Part shown: positions 39,739 through 48,064 of the stretch, piece after piece
Position numbering within the stretch: the first letter of the stretch is position 1
Layout: every line of letters begins with the position of its first letter
Assembly (NCBI GenBank): GCA_900768265.1
Contig: CAAGCF010000030.1
Span: 1-50,667, forward strand
Direction: 5' to 3'
Length of the DNA: 50,667 bases
DNA from: an uncultured Collinsella sp.
Lineage (GTDB): Bacteria; Actinomycetota; Coriobacteriia; Coriobacteriales; Coriobacteriaceae
Notes under the pieces: generated by a model
What the model was told of the DNA's origin: nothing
Database searches by the model: none
The model's input: the letters and a program-made list of their open reading frames with translations, nothing else
Made by a program: the position numbers and the translations under genes

Positions 39739-40362
39739 ATGACCGCCGATATGGGTGATCTTGCGCTTTTGGTACTGGCCGTGCTGTGTCTTGCAGTCTT
39801 TGCTTGCCTGCTGGTTAAGGTGCTTAAGCGACAGGCCATGAGAATCGACAGGTTGGGCTACGCGCTTTTCGTTGAGAAGCTTCGTTCGCCGGCGTTGACG
39901 GTTGCGATGAAATCCGTTTCGAACATGGCATCGCTACCGGTTGTCGTGGGCGTGCTGGTCGCCACGTTTATATGGGCGCCCTGTCGGATTCAGGTTATGT
40001 GCGCCGCTGTCAATGTCGGCGTCATCAGTGCCATCGATCAGCTCCTTAAGGTGTTGGTGCGCCGCCCTCGCCCCCAAGGATATCGGCTTGTGGAGGCTCC
40101 GGGACTCAGTTTTCCCTCGGGCCATTCGATGGCTGCTATGGCGTTTTACGGATATGGCATATGGCTCGTGCAGGGAGGAGCCGGCGGCCTTTCGTCTAAC
40201 GTGTTTGCCGTGATGGCGCTTGCGTGCGTCATTCTCGCTGTTGGTGTCAGTCGCATTTATCTGGGGGTGCACTACGCTTCTGATGTACTGGGTGGATTTT
40301 GCCTGGCGCTAGCTTGGCTCATCTTATTTGTGCGCCTGGTGCCTCCGTTTATCGCGGCATAG
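39739..40362 (+). CDS. PAP2-family membrane phosphatase
   Basis: A 207-residue integral membrane protein with about five TM helices. The three-part phosphatidic-acid-phosphatase signature is complete: KVLVRRPRP, SFPSGHSM and SRIYLGVHYASDVLGG, with the two catalytic His and the Arg. Such enzymes dephosphorylate lipid phosphates such as undecaprenyl pyrophosphate or phosphatidylglycerol phosphate on the outer membrane face. The precise substrate cannot be told. GAAGGGA precedes the ATG at about 9 bases. Confidence 0.92.
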   Translation: MTADMGDLALLVLAVLCLAVFACLLVKVLKRQAMRIDRLGYALFVEKLRSPALTVAMKSVSNMASLPVVVGVLVATFIWAPCRIQVMCAAVNVGVISAIDQLLKVLVRRPRPQGYRLVEAPGLSFPSGHSMAAMAFYGYGIWLVQGGAGGLSSNVFAVMALACVILAVGVSRIYLGVHYASDVLGGFCLALAWLILFVRLVPPFIAA

Positions 40363-40500
40363 CCATCTGTGCGTCCCGTTTTGATTGATTCGGGTTTTAA
40401 CGCAGCCCTAAAGAGCACGAAACAGCTCGGAAAACCTTGCTTCGTAGCATGAGCCTAACGATCTGTTTCACCTTAAAAGCATGGAAGGGTTGTGGGGTAG

Positions 40501-41025
40501 ATGGTCAACTATGGGTTTGGTATGCCAACGCGCCTTGTCGCGGATGGCGACGTGGCACGTTGGTGCGGGCGCCTGGTCGCCCACTACGGCGGCACCAAGG
40601 CACTGGTAGTGCTGGGCGGCGACAAGCATACGCGCGACGAGCTCGTTGCGGCGGCGCTTGGGTCGCTTGACCGGGCATTGTTGGAGCGCGCGCTGTTCCG
40701 TTGTGGCTCGGTTGAGGGCGAGGGGGGAGACGAGCTGGTCGATGAGGCTGTTGCCTTGGCCACCGACGAGGGCGTCGACTTTGTGCTTGCGATTGGGGAT
40801 GCCGACACGGCTGGATTTGCGCGCGAGGTTGCCCGTCGTATGGCGGTGCTCGATTCTGGCGAGGACGGTTTTGTTCCCCATGGCTGCATTGTCTCGGAGG
40901 GAAAGGTGCCTGCGGCTGTGGGTAGAGGCGAAGTGCCCGTCTTTGCCATTATCGCGCCTGAGCTCCTGGATGGCATTGGCTCTCCCTTGCGCGAGTTGCT
41001 CGCCAGTGTGTGCGCCGCCGCATAG
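40501..41025 (+). CDS. truncated iron-alcohol-dehydrogenase-like protein
   Basis: A 174-residue protein that matches only the N-terminal half of iron-containing alcohol dehydrogenases: YGFGMPTRLVADGDVARWCGRL, KALVVLGGDKHTRDEL, and VDFVLAIGDADTAGFAREVARRMA where the cofactor loop GGGSxxD would be. That loop is degenerate (GDADTAG), and the whole C-terminal helical domain with the metal-binding His is absent. The chain then stops after a short tail. It may be a decaying gene, or a stand-alone Rossmann-like domain kept for another purpose. The start has only a weak ribosome site (GTGGGG). Confidence 0.65.
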   Translation: MVNYGFGMPTRLVADGDVARWCGRLVAHYGGTKALVVLGGDKHTRDELVAAALGSLDRALLERALFRCGSVEGEGGDELVDEAVALATDEGVDFVLAIGDADTAGFAREVARRMAVLDSGEDGFVPHGCIVSEGKVPAAVGRGEVPVFAIIAPELLDGIGSPLRELLASVCAAA

Positions 41026-41089
41026 TTTTGATAGGTAAAGCGTTTGACCTGCCAAAATAAACCCGTCCCTTTTTGGCAGGTCGCCGTTT
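41024..41089. repeat. small palindromic repeat family, simple copy
   Basis: GACCTGCCAAAA and TTTTTGGCAGGTC form a stem around TAAACCCGTCCC. The stretch aligns along most of its length to 39638-39690, including GGTAAA-CGTTTG-CCT. It begins at the stop codon of the preceding gene and could act as its terminator. Confidence 0.75.
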
Positions 41090-41158
41090 GGGGGCAGATT
41101 GATAACGCTCGCTGATTGTAGTCTTGACCTGCGCTAGAATAGTGGCATCTGAATATCC

Positions 41159-41180
41159 GGGCGCATGGAGGTATGCGCCC
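41159..41180 (+). other. 5' UTR hairpin of pgi with GGAGG in the loop
   Basis: GGGCGCAT (41159-41166) pairs perfectly with ATGCGCCC (41173-41180). The loop is GGAGGT, an anti-16S-type sequence. The true ribosome site GAGGAGG follows at about 41189. TAGAAT at about 41134 may be the -10, which would put the hairpin near the 5' end of the mRNA. Confidence 0.6.
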
Positions 41181-41199
41181 GTATGCTGAGGAGGACTTT

Positions 41200-42894
41200 A
41201 TGGCAACTGTTGCCGCACCCATCGACGCTACGTCGACTGCCGCTTGGAAGGCGCTCGAGGCCCATCAGGAGAAGCTCGAGGCCGAGGGCATCGACCTCAA
41301 GGCCTGGTTCGCCGCTGACGCCGACCGCGTGAATAAGTTGAGCTTTGACGCCGGCGACCTTCACTTCGATCTGTCGAAGAACTTGGTGACCGATGAGACC
41401 GTCAAGCTGCTGTGCGATCTTGCCCGCGAGGTGAAGCTCGAGGAGCGCCGCGACGCCATGTTCTCCGGCGAGCACATCAACACCACCGAGGACCGCGCCG
41501 TCCTGCACACCGCGCTGCGCCGTCCGGCAAGCGAGAAAGGCCAGCTTATCGTCGACGGCCAGGATGTCGTCGCCGACGTGCACGAGGTCCTCGACCGCAT
41601 GTATGCCTTCGCCGAGCGCGTGCGCTCCGGTGAGTGGAAGGGCGTTACCGGCAAGAAGATCGAGCACCTGGTGTCCATCGGCATCGGCGGCTCCGATTTG
41701 GGCCCGGTCATGGCTTACGAGGCCCTGCGTCCCTATGCCGACGCCGGTATCGACTGCCGCTATATCTCCAACATCGACCCCAACGACCAGGCCGAGAAGC
41801 TCAAGGGTTTGGATCCCGAGACCACGCTCGTGATCATCGTCTCCAAGACTTTCACCACGCTCGAGACCCTTACCAACGCTCGCGAGGTCAAGACCTGGAT
41901 GCTCGAGCAACTCAAGGCTCAGGGCGCCATCGATGGCTCCGATGAGCAGAACGCCGAGGCCGTGGCAAAGCACTTCGTCGCCGTTTCCACCGCACTCGAG
42001 AAGGTCGAGGCCTTCGGCATCGACCCCGCTAACGCCTTTGGTTTCTGGAACTGGGTCGGCGGCCGCTACTCCGTCGACTCCGCCGTGGGCCTGTCGCTGA
42101 TCGTCGTGCTCGGCCCCGAGCGCTTCCAGCAGTTCCTCGAGGGCTTCCACGCCATCGACGAGTACTTCTGCAACACCCCGCTCGAGAACAACGCCGTCGC
42201 GCTGATGGGCCTGCTCAACGTCTGGTACGTCAACTTCTTCGGCTCCAAGAGCCACGCCGTGCTTCCGTACTGCCAGTATCTGCACCGTTTCCCGGCCTAC
42301 CTGCAGCAGCTCACCATGGAGTCCAACGGCAAGCATGTCCGCTGGGACGGCAGCGCTGTGACCTCCGATACCGGTGAGATCTTCTGGGGCGAGCCCGGCA
42401 CCAACGGCCAGCACGCCTTCTACCAGCTGCTGCACCAGGGCACCGTGGTGGTCCCGGCCGACTTTATCGCTTTCGCCAACACTGCTAACCCCGCAACCGA
42501 CAGCGGCCAGGATGTCCACGAGCTGTTCCTGGGCAACTTCCTGGCCCAGACCAAGGCACTCGCCTTTGGTAAGACGGCCGATGAGGTGCGCGCCGAGGGC
42601 ACGCCCGAGCAGATCGTCCCGGCCCGCTGCTTTGAGGGCAACCGTCCGACGACCTCGATCTTCGGCGACACGTTGACCCCGTTCGCGCTCGGCGAGCTCA
42701 TCGCCCTGTACGAGCACATTACGTTTGTCGAGGGCACGGTCTGGGGCATCGACTCCTACGACCAGTGGGGCGTCGAGCTGGGCAAGCAGCTTGCCAAGCA
42801 GATCACCCCGGCCTTCCACGACGATGCCGCCAAGGCCGAGCAGGACGCTTCGACCCAGGCGCTCATCGAGTTCTATCGCGCGCACCGCAAGTAG
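41200..42894 (+). CDS. pgi: glucose-6-phosphate isomerase
   Basis: Interconverts glucose-6-phosphate and fructose-6-phosphate in glycolysis. The 564-residue chain is the long eukaryote/E. coli-type form: VSIGIGGSDLGPVMAYEAL, IVSKTFTTLETLTNA, the signature FGFWNWVGGRYSVDSAVGLSL, then MESNGKHV and GTNGQHAFYQLLHQG with catalytic Glu and His, and the C-terminal SYDQWGVELGKQLAK. The ATG at 41200 has GAGGAGG 5 bases upstream. A strong terminator follows at 42926. Confidence 0.97.
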   Translation: MATVAAPIDATSTAAWKALEAHQEKLEAEGIDLKAWFAADADRVNKLSFDAGDLHFDLSKNLVTDETVKLLCDLAREVKLEERRDAMFSGEHINTTEDRAVLHTALRRPASEKGQLIVDGQDVVADVHEVLDRMYAFAERVRSGEWKGVTGKKIEHLVSIGIGGSDLGPVMAYEALRPYADAGIDCRYISNIDPNDQAEKLKGLDPETTLVIIVSKTFTTLETLTNAREVKTWMLEQLKAQGAIDGSDEQNAEAVAKHFVAVSTALEKVEAFGIDPANAFGFWNWVGGRYSVDSAVGLSLIVVLGPERFQQFLEGFHAIDEYFCNTPLENNAVALMGLLNVWYVNFFGSKSHAVLPYCQYLHRFPAYLQQLTMESNGKHVRWDGSAVTSDTGEIFWGEPGTNGQHAFYQLLHQGTVVVPADFIAFANTANPATDSGQDVHELFLGNFLAQTKALAFGKTADEVRAEGTPEQIVPARCFEGNRPTTSIFGDTLTPFALGELIALYEHITFVEGTVWGIDSYDQWGVELGKQLAKQITPAFHDDAAKAEQDASTQALIEFYRAHRK

Positions 42895-42925
42895 GATTCG
42901 CTGCGATAAGTAACGCATAGTAGAC

Positions 42926-42962
42926 AAGGGCCCGTATCCGTTGGGATGCGGGCCCTTTGCTA
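42926..42962 (+). terminator. terminator of pgi
   Basis: A 14-bp stem with one wobble (42926-42939 with 42944-42957) is followed by TGCTATTT. Between it and the next gene (42963-43130) there is a further GGCGCCTCGACG dyad but no gene. Confidence 0.85.
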
Positions 42963-43130
42963 TTTGGATAGGATGGAATGTATCGGGAGGCGCCTCGACG
43001 GGCATCGCAATCGTCGAAGGCGCGCCGTTCATGTTTGGGACAATATGACATTTTCCCGTTGCAAACAGCGCCGCCGTGGGTGTTCTGTATGATGGCTCAG
43101 ACAAGGTTGTTCAATGACAGGGAGGCATAT

Positions 43131-43973
43131 ATGGCAATCAAAGCCATCGCAATGGATATCGACGGTACGCTCACCAACGACCAAAAGGTCATCAGCCCGC
43201 GTACGCGCGAGAAGCTGCTCGCGGCGCAGGAGTCGGGCATTAAGCTCATCTTGGCTTCGGGTCGTCCCGCATGGGGGCTGCACGCCTTGGCGCAGGAGCT
43301 CGACCTTCAAAACCATGACGGTCTGCTAGTTGCCTTTAATGGCGCGCATGTGGTCGATGCTCAGACCGATGAGGTCCTTTTTGACCAGGCCATGCCGGCT
43401 GACGAACTGCACCGTCTGATTGATCACCTGCGTAATTTTGACGTGATCCCTATGATTTCGCTCGGGCGCGACCTACATGTAGAGGACTCGTATCGCTGCA
43501 TGATTACGCTGCCGGACGGCTCGCAGAAGAACATCGTCAAATATGAGCGCGATGCGTGCGATCTTAAGATCCGCGAGGTCGAGAGCTTGCATGAGGTCGT
43601 GGACGCTTATCCCGTGGACAAGCTGCTGACGGCGGGCGATCCGGCCTACCTGCAGGCGCATTACGAGGAGATGTATGCGCCCTTTAAGCAGACGCTTTCG
43701 GGCATGTTTACGGCCGACTGGTACTTTGAGTACACGGCGCCCGGTATCGACAAGGCCCGTGCGCTCGAGGGTGCCCTGCCCAAGCTTGGCATCGATGCCA
43801 GCGAGGTCGTTTCGTTTGGCGACGGCCAGAATGACAAGTCCATGATTGAGTGGGCCGGCACAGGTGTAGCCATGGGCAACGCCGTCGATGAGGTTAAAGC
43901 AGTTGCCCAGATGGTGACCGCCAATAACAACGAAGACGGTATCGCGGTGGCGCTGGATAAGCTGCTGGGCTAG
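43131..43973 (+). CDS. HAD-superfamily phosphatase, Cof subfamily
   Basis: A 280-residue Cof-type HAD protein: motif I AIAMDIDGTLTND, motif II LILASGRPAWGL, the type IIB cap at about residues 85-190, and motif IV VVSFGDGQNDKSMIEWAGTGVAMGNA. AGGGAGG lies 5 bases before the ATG at 43131. Its location between pgi and other sugar-phosphate genes suggests a small sugar phosphate as substrate, but this is only context. It is a second Cof paralogue in the window besides the one at 16520. Confidence 0.9.
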   Translation: MAIKAIAMDIDGTLTNDQKVISPRTREKLLAAQESGIKLILASGRPAWGLHALAQELDLQNHDGLLVAFNGAHVVDAQTDEVLFDQAMPADELHRLIDHLRNFDVIPMISLGRDLHVEDSYRCMITLPDGSQKNIVKYERDACDLKIREVESLHEVVDAYPVDKLLTAGDPAYLQAHYEEMYAPFKQTLSGMFTADWYFEYTAPGIDKARALEGALPKLGIDASEVVSFGDGQNDKSMIEWAGTGVAMGNAVDEVKAVAQMVTANNNEDGIAVALDKLLG

Positions 43974-43995
43974 AATCGCCGATAATGCATAGTTC

Positions 43996-44022
43996 GGGCG
44001 CCTGCTTACAGGCGCCCTTTTG
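43996..44022 (+). terminator. terminator between the two HAD genes
   Basis: GGGCGCCTG (43996-44004) pairs with CAGGCGCCC (44009-44017) around a four-base loop, followed by TTTTGTT. Confidence 0.8.
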
Positions 44023-44036
44023 TTAGGGAGGGTGCC

Positions 44037-44696
44037 GTGTCCGCATTTCCGTTCGACGCCGTTATCTTTGACATGGACGGCGTCATTGTCGATACCGAGT
44101 ATTACTACCTGGGCGAGACTGCCGCGTTTGCCAAGGAGCTTGGGCTTAACCTGACTCAAGAGGAGTTGAATGGGCAGGTCGGTACCTCGCATCAGTTCTT
44201 CCTGCATATGCTGGTCGATTGGTTTGAGCGTGCCGGTAAGGGGCATTTCACTGGCGAAGAAGCGTTGGCCCGTTGGGACGAGTGGGCGCATAAGCGTCCA
44301 CGCGACTATCAGGCTTTGATTAACCCAGGCGCCGTGGATACGATTCGAGAGCTGCCGCGCCGCGGCGTTCGCGTGGCGCTTGCCAGCTCGTCGCCCATGG
44401 ATAGCATCGAGGAAGTGCTCAACGCGTGCGGGCTGTCGGATGCCTTTGAGTATGTGGTGAGCGGCGAGCAGTTTAAGGAGAGCAAGCCCGAGCCCGACAT
44501 CTACCTGCATGCGCTGGACCTCCTGGGACTGCCCGCGAATCGCTGCTGCTGCGTTGAGGATTCGGTGCCTGGCATCACTGCCGGCAAGCGTGCCGGTCTG
44601 ACAGTAATCGCCAAGCGTGAGGAGCGCTTTGGCTTTAGTCAGGACGCCGCAGATAAGATTATCGATCAGCTGCCGGACCTGCTGGAACTCGCGTAG
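44037..44696 (+). CDS. HAD-IA phosphatase/beta-phosphoglucomutase-like
   Basis: A 219-residue HAD hydrolase of subfamily IA. Motif I is VIFDMDGVIVDTE, the helical cap is at about residues 17-90, motif II is VALASSSPMDSIEEVL, and KESKPEPDIYLHAL with CVEDSVPGITAGKRAG are motifs III and IV. The DMDGVIVDTE opening occurs in beta-phosphoglucomutases and in sugar-phosphate phosphatases. The start is a GTG with GGGAGG 5 bases upstream. A PfkB sugar kinase follows on the same strand. Confidence 0.9.
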   Translation: MSAFPFDAVIFDMDGVIVDTEYYYLGETAAFAKELGLNLTQEELNGQVGTSHQFFLHMLVDWFERAGKGHFTGEEALARWDEWAHKRPRDYQALINPGAVDTIRELPRRGVRVALASSSPMDSIEEVLNACGLSDAFEYVVSGEQFKESKPEPDIYLHALDLLGLPANRCCCVEDSVPGITAGKRAGLTVIAKREERFGFSQDAADKIIDQLPDLLELA

Positions 44697-44756
44697 ATCC
44701 TGGGCGGTACTGCTGTCACAACAGTGATTCCGTTGGCATAAGAGAGGGGCGGCGTC

Positions 44757-45620
44757 ATGGCATTTAACGTGAACGCACTGGGGTTTGGCGACAACGTCGT
44801 TGACCGCTACGAGCATATCCACACGATGTATCCGGGTGGCAATGCGGTGAACTTTGCCGTGTATGCCAAGAAGTGCGGTGCCGCGCGCTCCGCGTATATG
44901 GGCATCTTTGGTAATGACGCTGCTGCTGAGCATGTGATTGCGAGTCTTGAGGATGAGGACGTTGAACTAGCCAAATGCAAGCAGCTCATCGGCGAGAATG
45001 GTGCGGCACGCGTTACTGTGGTCGATGGTGATCGTGTATTTCTGGGATCTAACGAGGGCGGCATCCGTGGTGATGCGCGCTATGTGCTCGATCGTTTTGA
45101 TCTGGCGTATATGAAGCAGTTCGATGTGGTCCATTCGGGTAACTACTGCTTTACCGAGCGTGAGCTGCCTAAGCTGAAGGCGTCGGGTATTACCGTTTCG
45201 TTTGACTTCTCGGATGATTCGACCGATGAGTACTACGAGCAGATTGCTCCCTACGTTGACTTCGCGTTCTTTAGCGCGGCAGACGCTGCGAGCGAGGATG
45301 AGATTCGCGAGCGTCTGGCATGGGTGAAGAGCCTAGGCCCGCGTTTTGTATCGGCAACGGCTGGCGCTGAGGGCTGCATTGCCTACGATGGCGAGCGTTA
45401 TTACCGCCAACTGGCTAAACCGGTAACGGATATGAAGGACACCATGGGTGCGGGTGACTCGTTCCTCACCTCGTTTTTGATGCGCTATCTCGATTCCGCC
45501 AAGCGTGGTGAGGATGGCGCCGAGGCCATCGAGCGCGCGCTCGACTTTGCTGCCGGGTTTGCCTCGACCGTGTGCGGCATGGAAGGTTCTTGGGGCCACG
45601 GAGCGCCGATTTTTGAATAG
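44757..45620 (+). CDS. PfkB-family sugar kinase, fructoselysine-kinase-like
   Basis: A 287-residue ribokinase-fold enzyme. It opens ALGFGDNVVDRYEHIHTMYPGGNAVNFAVYAKKCG, which resembles fructoselysine 6-kinase (FrlD) more than fructokinase, and ends with DTMGAGDSFLTSFLMRYL, holding the catalytic Asp of GAGD. No fructoselysine 6-phosphate deglycase or transporter is adjacent, so a role in Amadori-sugar use is a suggestion from similarity only. AGAGAGGGG lies before the ATG. Confidence 0.85.
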   Translation: MAFNVNALGFGDNVVDRYEHIHTMYPGGNAVNFAVYAKKCGAARSAYMGIFGNDAAAEHVIASLEDEDVELAKCKQLIGENGAARVTVVDGDRVFLGSNEGGIRGDARYVLDRFDLAYMKQFDVVHSGNYCFTERELPKLKASGITVSFDFSDDSTDEYYEQIAPYVDFAFFSAADAASEDEIRERLAWVKSLGPRFVSATAGAEGCIAYDGERYYRQLAKPVTDMKDTMGAGDSFLTSFLMRYLDSAKRGEDGAEAIERALDFAAGFASTVCGMEGSWGHGAPIFE

Positions 45621-45626
45621 TTGAGC

Positions 45627-45662
45627 GGTCCCGGGAAGTCGAATTGTTGTCTTCCCGGGACC
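45627..45662 (+). terminator. hairpin after the PfkB gene
   Basis: GGTCCCGGGAAG (45627-45638) is perfectly complementary to 45651-45662. Its right arm touches a much larger inverted repeat that begins at 45657-45666. Confidence 0.75.
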
Positions 45663-45665
45663 CTG

Positions 45666-45893
45666 TGGGCAAAAAATGCCAAATATGAGTACTGTAACTA
45701 TTTTAGTAACAGCAAAATCAAGCCTTTGAGGCCCTATCTGAGTGCCTGGGAGCGATAAAAGCCTGTTTTAAACGGCTTTAGCCATACTAAAATACCTAGA
45801 TAATGAACGGATGTACATTATCTAGGTATTCATTTGTCGCAAAATAATGCTACTAGCATTGCAACAGTACTCATATTTGGTGTTTTTTGCCCA
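45666..45893. repeat. foldback element with nested hairpin
   Basis: The outer arms 45666-45694 and 45865-45893 pair over 29 bp; the two imperfections are wobbles. Weaker complementarity continues inward for some 30 bases on each side. At the centre, 45792-45805 and 45816-45829 form a perfect 14-bp hairpin. The element fills almost all of the gap between the convergent PfkB and TatD genes and ends 7 bases from the TatD stop codon. No coding region in it is credible. Confidence 0.85.
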
Positions 45894-45899
45894 CCGGGG

Positions 45900-46682
45900 T
45901 CAGCGGAAGTCAAATATGAAGCGCGAATTTTCCAAAACGATCGATTCGGCGCTCTCCACGACGCAGTTTTTAAGTTCGGCGATGTGCCGAGAGACGCTTT
46001 TCAGCGATGTGATGAGCTGCTGTGCGCTTGCATCTGCTTGCGGCTGGGCTGGCGCATCAGTCTCGAGCAGCAGGCGGTCGAGTGGAATCTGTCGGGCGTA
46101 TTCGCGACCGCGCTTGGTGGCGAGCATCCGCTCGTTCACGGAAAAATAACAGCCTGCGTTTCGCGCACGGACGAACTCGTTCGAGGTGCCGCTAAACCAG
46201 TGAAAGATGATGGCGGGGGAGTTGGGGCTTGGGGTGGGTAATCCATATGACTCAAGGGCGTCCAGTACGGTTCCTGCCGAACGAACAGCGTGAATTGATA
46301 TCACGCGCCCGGCGAGAGGGTGCTGCACGAGTGCATCGCAGAGCCGGTCAAGTGCCTGTACTTGTAGCGGCTCGCTTCCGGCAAAACGAGCGGAAAAGTC
46401 GAGCCCGACCTCGCCGATCAAGCGTTCTTGTGCAGCAACTTCGCAAAGCAGATTGACTTCGGCAGGACCGCAGCGGCCGTCGGCGAGCCACCAGGGATGG
46501 AGGCCGGCGCCCGCGATAATGTTTGGGTATCGGCTGGCCCGCTTTTTTGCTGCCGCGAAGTCGCGTGGGTCGACCCCGCAGTCAAAGAGCCCCAGACCCA
46601 ACGCCGCCGACTCACTGGCTGCAGCATCGGGGCTGAGCATCAAATCAAGATGACAATGCGTGTCAAAGAATCGCGGTTCCAT
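45900..46682 (-). CDS. TatD-family metal-dependent hydrolase
   Basis: A 260-residue TatD-type nuclease/hydrolase. It opens PRFFDTHCHLDL (the HxH metal site), continues with GAGLHPWWL, IGEVGLDFSAR (the Glu ligand), ISIHAV, IIFHWFSGT and LLLETDAPA (the Asp ligand). The ATG at 46682 begins at the natural start of the family; upstream in-frame codons overlap the preceding gene. It follows TcdA by 14 bases on the same strand. The C terminus ends beside a large inverted repeat. Confidence 0.9.
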   Translation of the reverse strand: MEPRFFDTHCHLDLMLSPDAAASESAALGLGLFDCGVDPRDFAAAKKRASRYPNIIAGAGLHPWWLADGRCGPAEVNLLCEVAAQERLIGEVGLDFSARFAGSEPLQVQALDRLCDALVQHPLAGRVISIHAVRSAGTVLDALESYGLPTPSPNSPAIIFHWFSGTSNEFVRARNAGCYFSVNERMLATKRGREYARQIPLDRLLLETDAPAQPQADASAQQLITSLKSVSRHIAELKNCVVESAESIVLENSRFIFDFR

Positions 46683-46696
46683 CGCAGGGCATCCTG

Positions 46697-47488
46697 CTAG
46701 TCCAAGCGCTGGCCGTCGGCGCGCACGCGCTCGCACCCGCGCCCGCTGATCTGGCGGATAACCTCGCCGGCAATCATCTGACCCATGATGGGCGGCATAA
46801 AACTGGCAGTTCCCAACTCGGTACGCTCGTGGATGTTGGACGGGTCGCGGGGCTGAGTCTTAACCGATTCCTCGCAGCTAAACAGCACATGCAGGCTCTT
46901 GATTCCGCGCTTCTTACATTCTTTGCGCATAATGCGGCTCATGGGGTCACGTACCGTATCGAAGATGTCGGCAAAGCGGAGGCACTCGGGATGGAGCTTG
47001 TTGGCCCCGCCCATGGAACTGACCAAACGAATGTCGTGGTCCTGAGCATATTTGGCAATGGTGAGCTTGGCCGAGATGGCGTCGATGGCGTCGACGACGT
47101 AGTCGAGCTTGCCGCCCGTCTGCTCAAAAACGCTCGTAAAGAACTCGTCGATGTTGTCGCTCAGCAGGTATTCGGCGCGTTTGATAACGGTGGCGGCTGG
47201 ATTGATATCGTGGATCATGGCTTCCATAACATCGACCTTGCGCTTGCCGATGGTGCTGTGAAAGGCGATGGACTGGCGATTGATATTGCTGGGCGCGATG
47301 ATGTCCTTGTCCAGAACCACAAAATGCCCGATGCCGCCGCGGGCAAGTGCCTCGCAGCAATTGGAGCCCACGCCTCCGCAGCCGAGTATCAGCACCGTGG
47401 CGTTGGCGAGCCTATCGAGTGCCTCGCGGCCCATGATGATTTCGAGCTTGGTGTCGCGTGTCTCGACGAGTGCAGCAGTTTCGGTCAT
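46697..47488 (-). CDS. tcdA: tRNA threonylcarbamoyladenosine dehydratase
   Basis: A 263-residue ThiF/E1-like protein that cyclises t6A37 to ct6A in tRNAs. The nucleotide loop VLILGCGGVGSNCCEALARGGIGHFVVLDKD is followed by NINRQ and VVDAIDAISAKLTIAKYA, then SSMGGANKLHPECLRFADIFDTVRDPM, which distinguishes TcdA from other ThiF proteins. The ATG at 47488 has GGAGG 6 bases upstream. It forms a pair with TatD. Confidence 0.9.
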   Translation of the reverse strand: MTETAALVETRDTKLEIIMGREALDRLANATVLILGCGGVGSNCCEALARGGIGHFVVLDKDIIAPSNINRQSIAFHSTIGKRKVDVMEAMIHDINPAATVIKRAEYLLSDNIDEFFTSVFEQTGGKLDYVVDAIDAISAKLTIAKYAQDHDIRLVSSMGGANKLHPECLRFADIFDTVRDPMSRIMRKECKKRGIKSLHVLFSCEESVKTQPRDPSNIHERTELGTASFMPPIMGQMIAGEVIRQISGRGCERVRADGQRLD

Positions 47489-47714
47489 AGACATCCTCCG
47501 ATGGGGAAGCGAATCGTGTTTAGCTATCGCCATTATAGGTATTATCGCGATTTCATTTGAGCCCTGGGGGCTTGTTGAAATGAGGCAGGGATTCGCATAA
47601 GATTGAAGCAGATGGCACCCGTTGCCGCGGGTTAGCCAACTCCGAAACACGTTTGTAGCGTGAGAAGTGGCCGTCTTCGCATTACGCGGGGGCGGCTATT
47701 TTTTGAGTGTAAGA

Positions 47715-47752
47715 TTAGATAGTTAGACAAACATCTAAATATCGAGTATAGT
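47715..47752 (+). promoter_or_regulatory. sdpR promoter with overlapping operator
   Basis: The dyad TTAGAT-N12-ATCTAA (47715-47738), with an inner TTAGA-N6-TCTAA, overlaps the -35 TTAGAC (47723-47728). The -10 is TATAGT (47747-47752), 18 bases on. This fits autorepression by the ArsR-type product of the next gene. Confidence 0.65.
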
Positions 47753-47785
47753 GTGCGCTCGTGAGAGATAGTGAGAGGAGGTTCT

Positions 47786-48064
47786 GTGCCGGGAGAGGGT
47801 TTTAAGGCGCTTGCCGATCCTACGCGGCGTCACATTTTGGAACTGCTGCGCGAGGGCAATTGCACGGCCGGGGAGCTTGCCGAGCATTTTGACATTAGCA
47901 AGCCGTCGCTCAGCCATCATTTGGCGACGCTCAAAAACGCCGGGTTGGTGACCGACGAGCGCCATGGCCAAAACATCGTATACAGCTTAAACACCACCGT
48001 CATGCAGGACTTGATTGGCTGGTTTATGGGCTTTACAAACACTGAAGGTGATAAGGATGAATAA
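47786..48064 (+). CDS. ArsR/SdpR-type autorepressor
   Basis: A 92-residue winged-helix protein: FKALADPTRRHILELLREGNCTAGELAEHFDISKPSLSHHLATLKNAGLVTDERHGQNIVYSLN. This is the SdpR branch of the ArsR family, without metal-binding cysteines. The GTG at 47786 has AGAGGAGG 5 bases upstream; an earlier GTG at 47771 would include that site. Its last 8 bases overlap the SdpI gene. In Bacillus subtilis SdpR represses sdpRI until SdpI captures it at the membrane. Confidence 0.88.
   Translation: MPGEGFKALADPTRRHILELLREGNCTAGELAEHFDISKPSLSHHLATLKNAGLVTDERHGQNIVYSLNTTVMQDLIGWFMGFTNTEGDKDE

Noticed and set aside
41134..43104. 656-codon minus-strand open frame opposite pgi
   Set aside because: Antisense to an unmistakable glucose-6-phosphate isomerase and through its terminator.
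45834..46241. Open frame starting in the foldback element
   Set aside because: It runs from a palindromic repeat into the antisense strand of the TatD gene.
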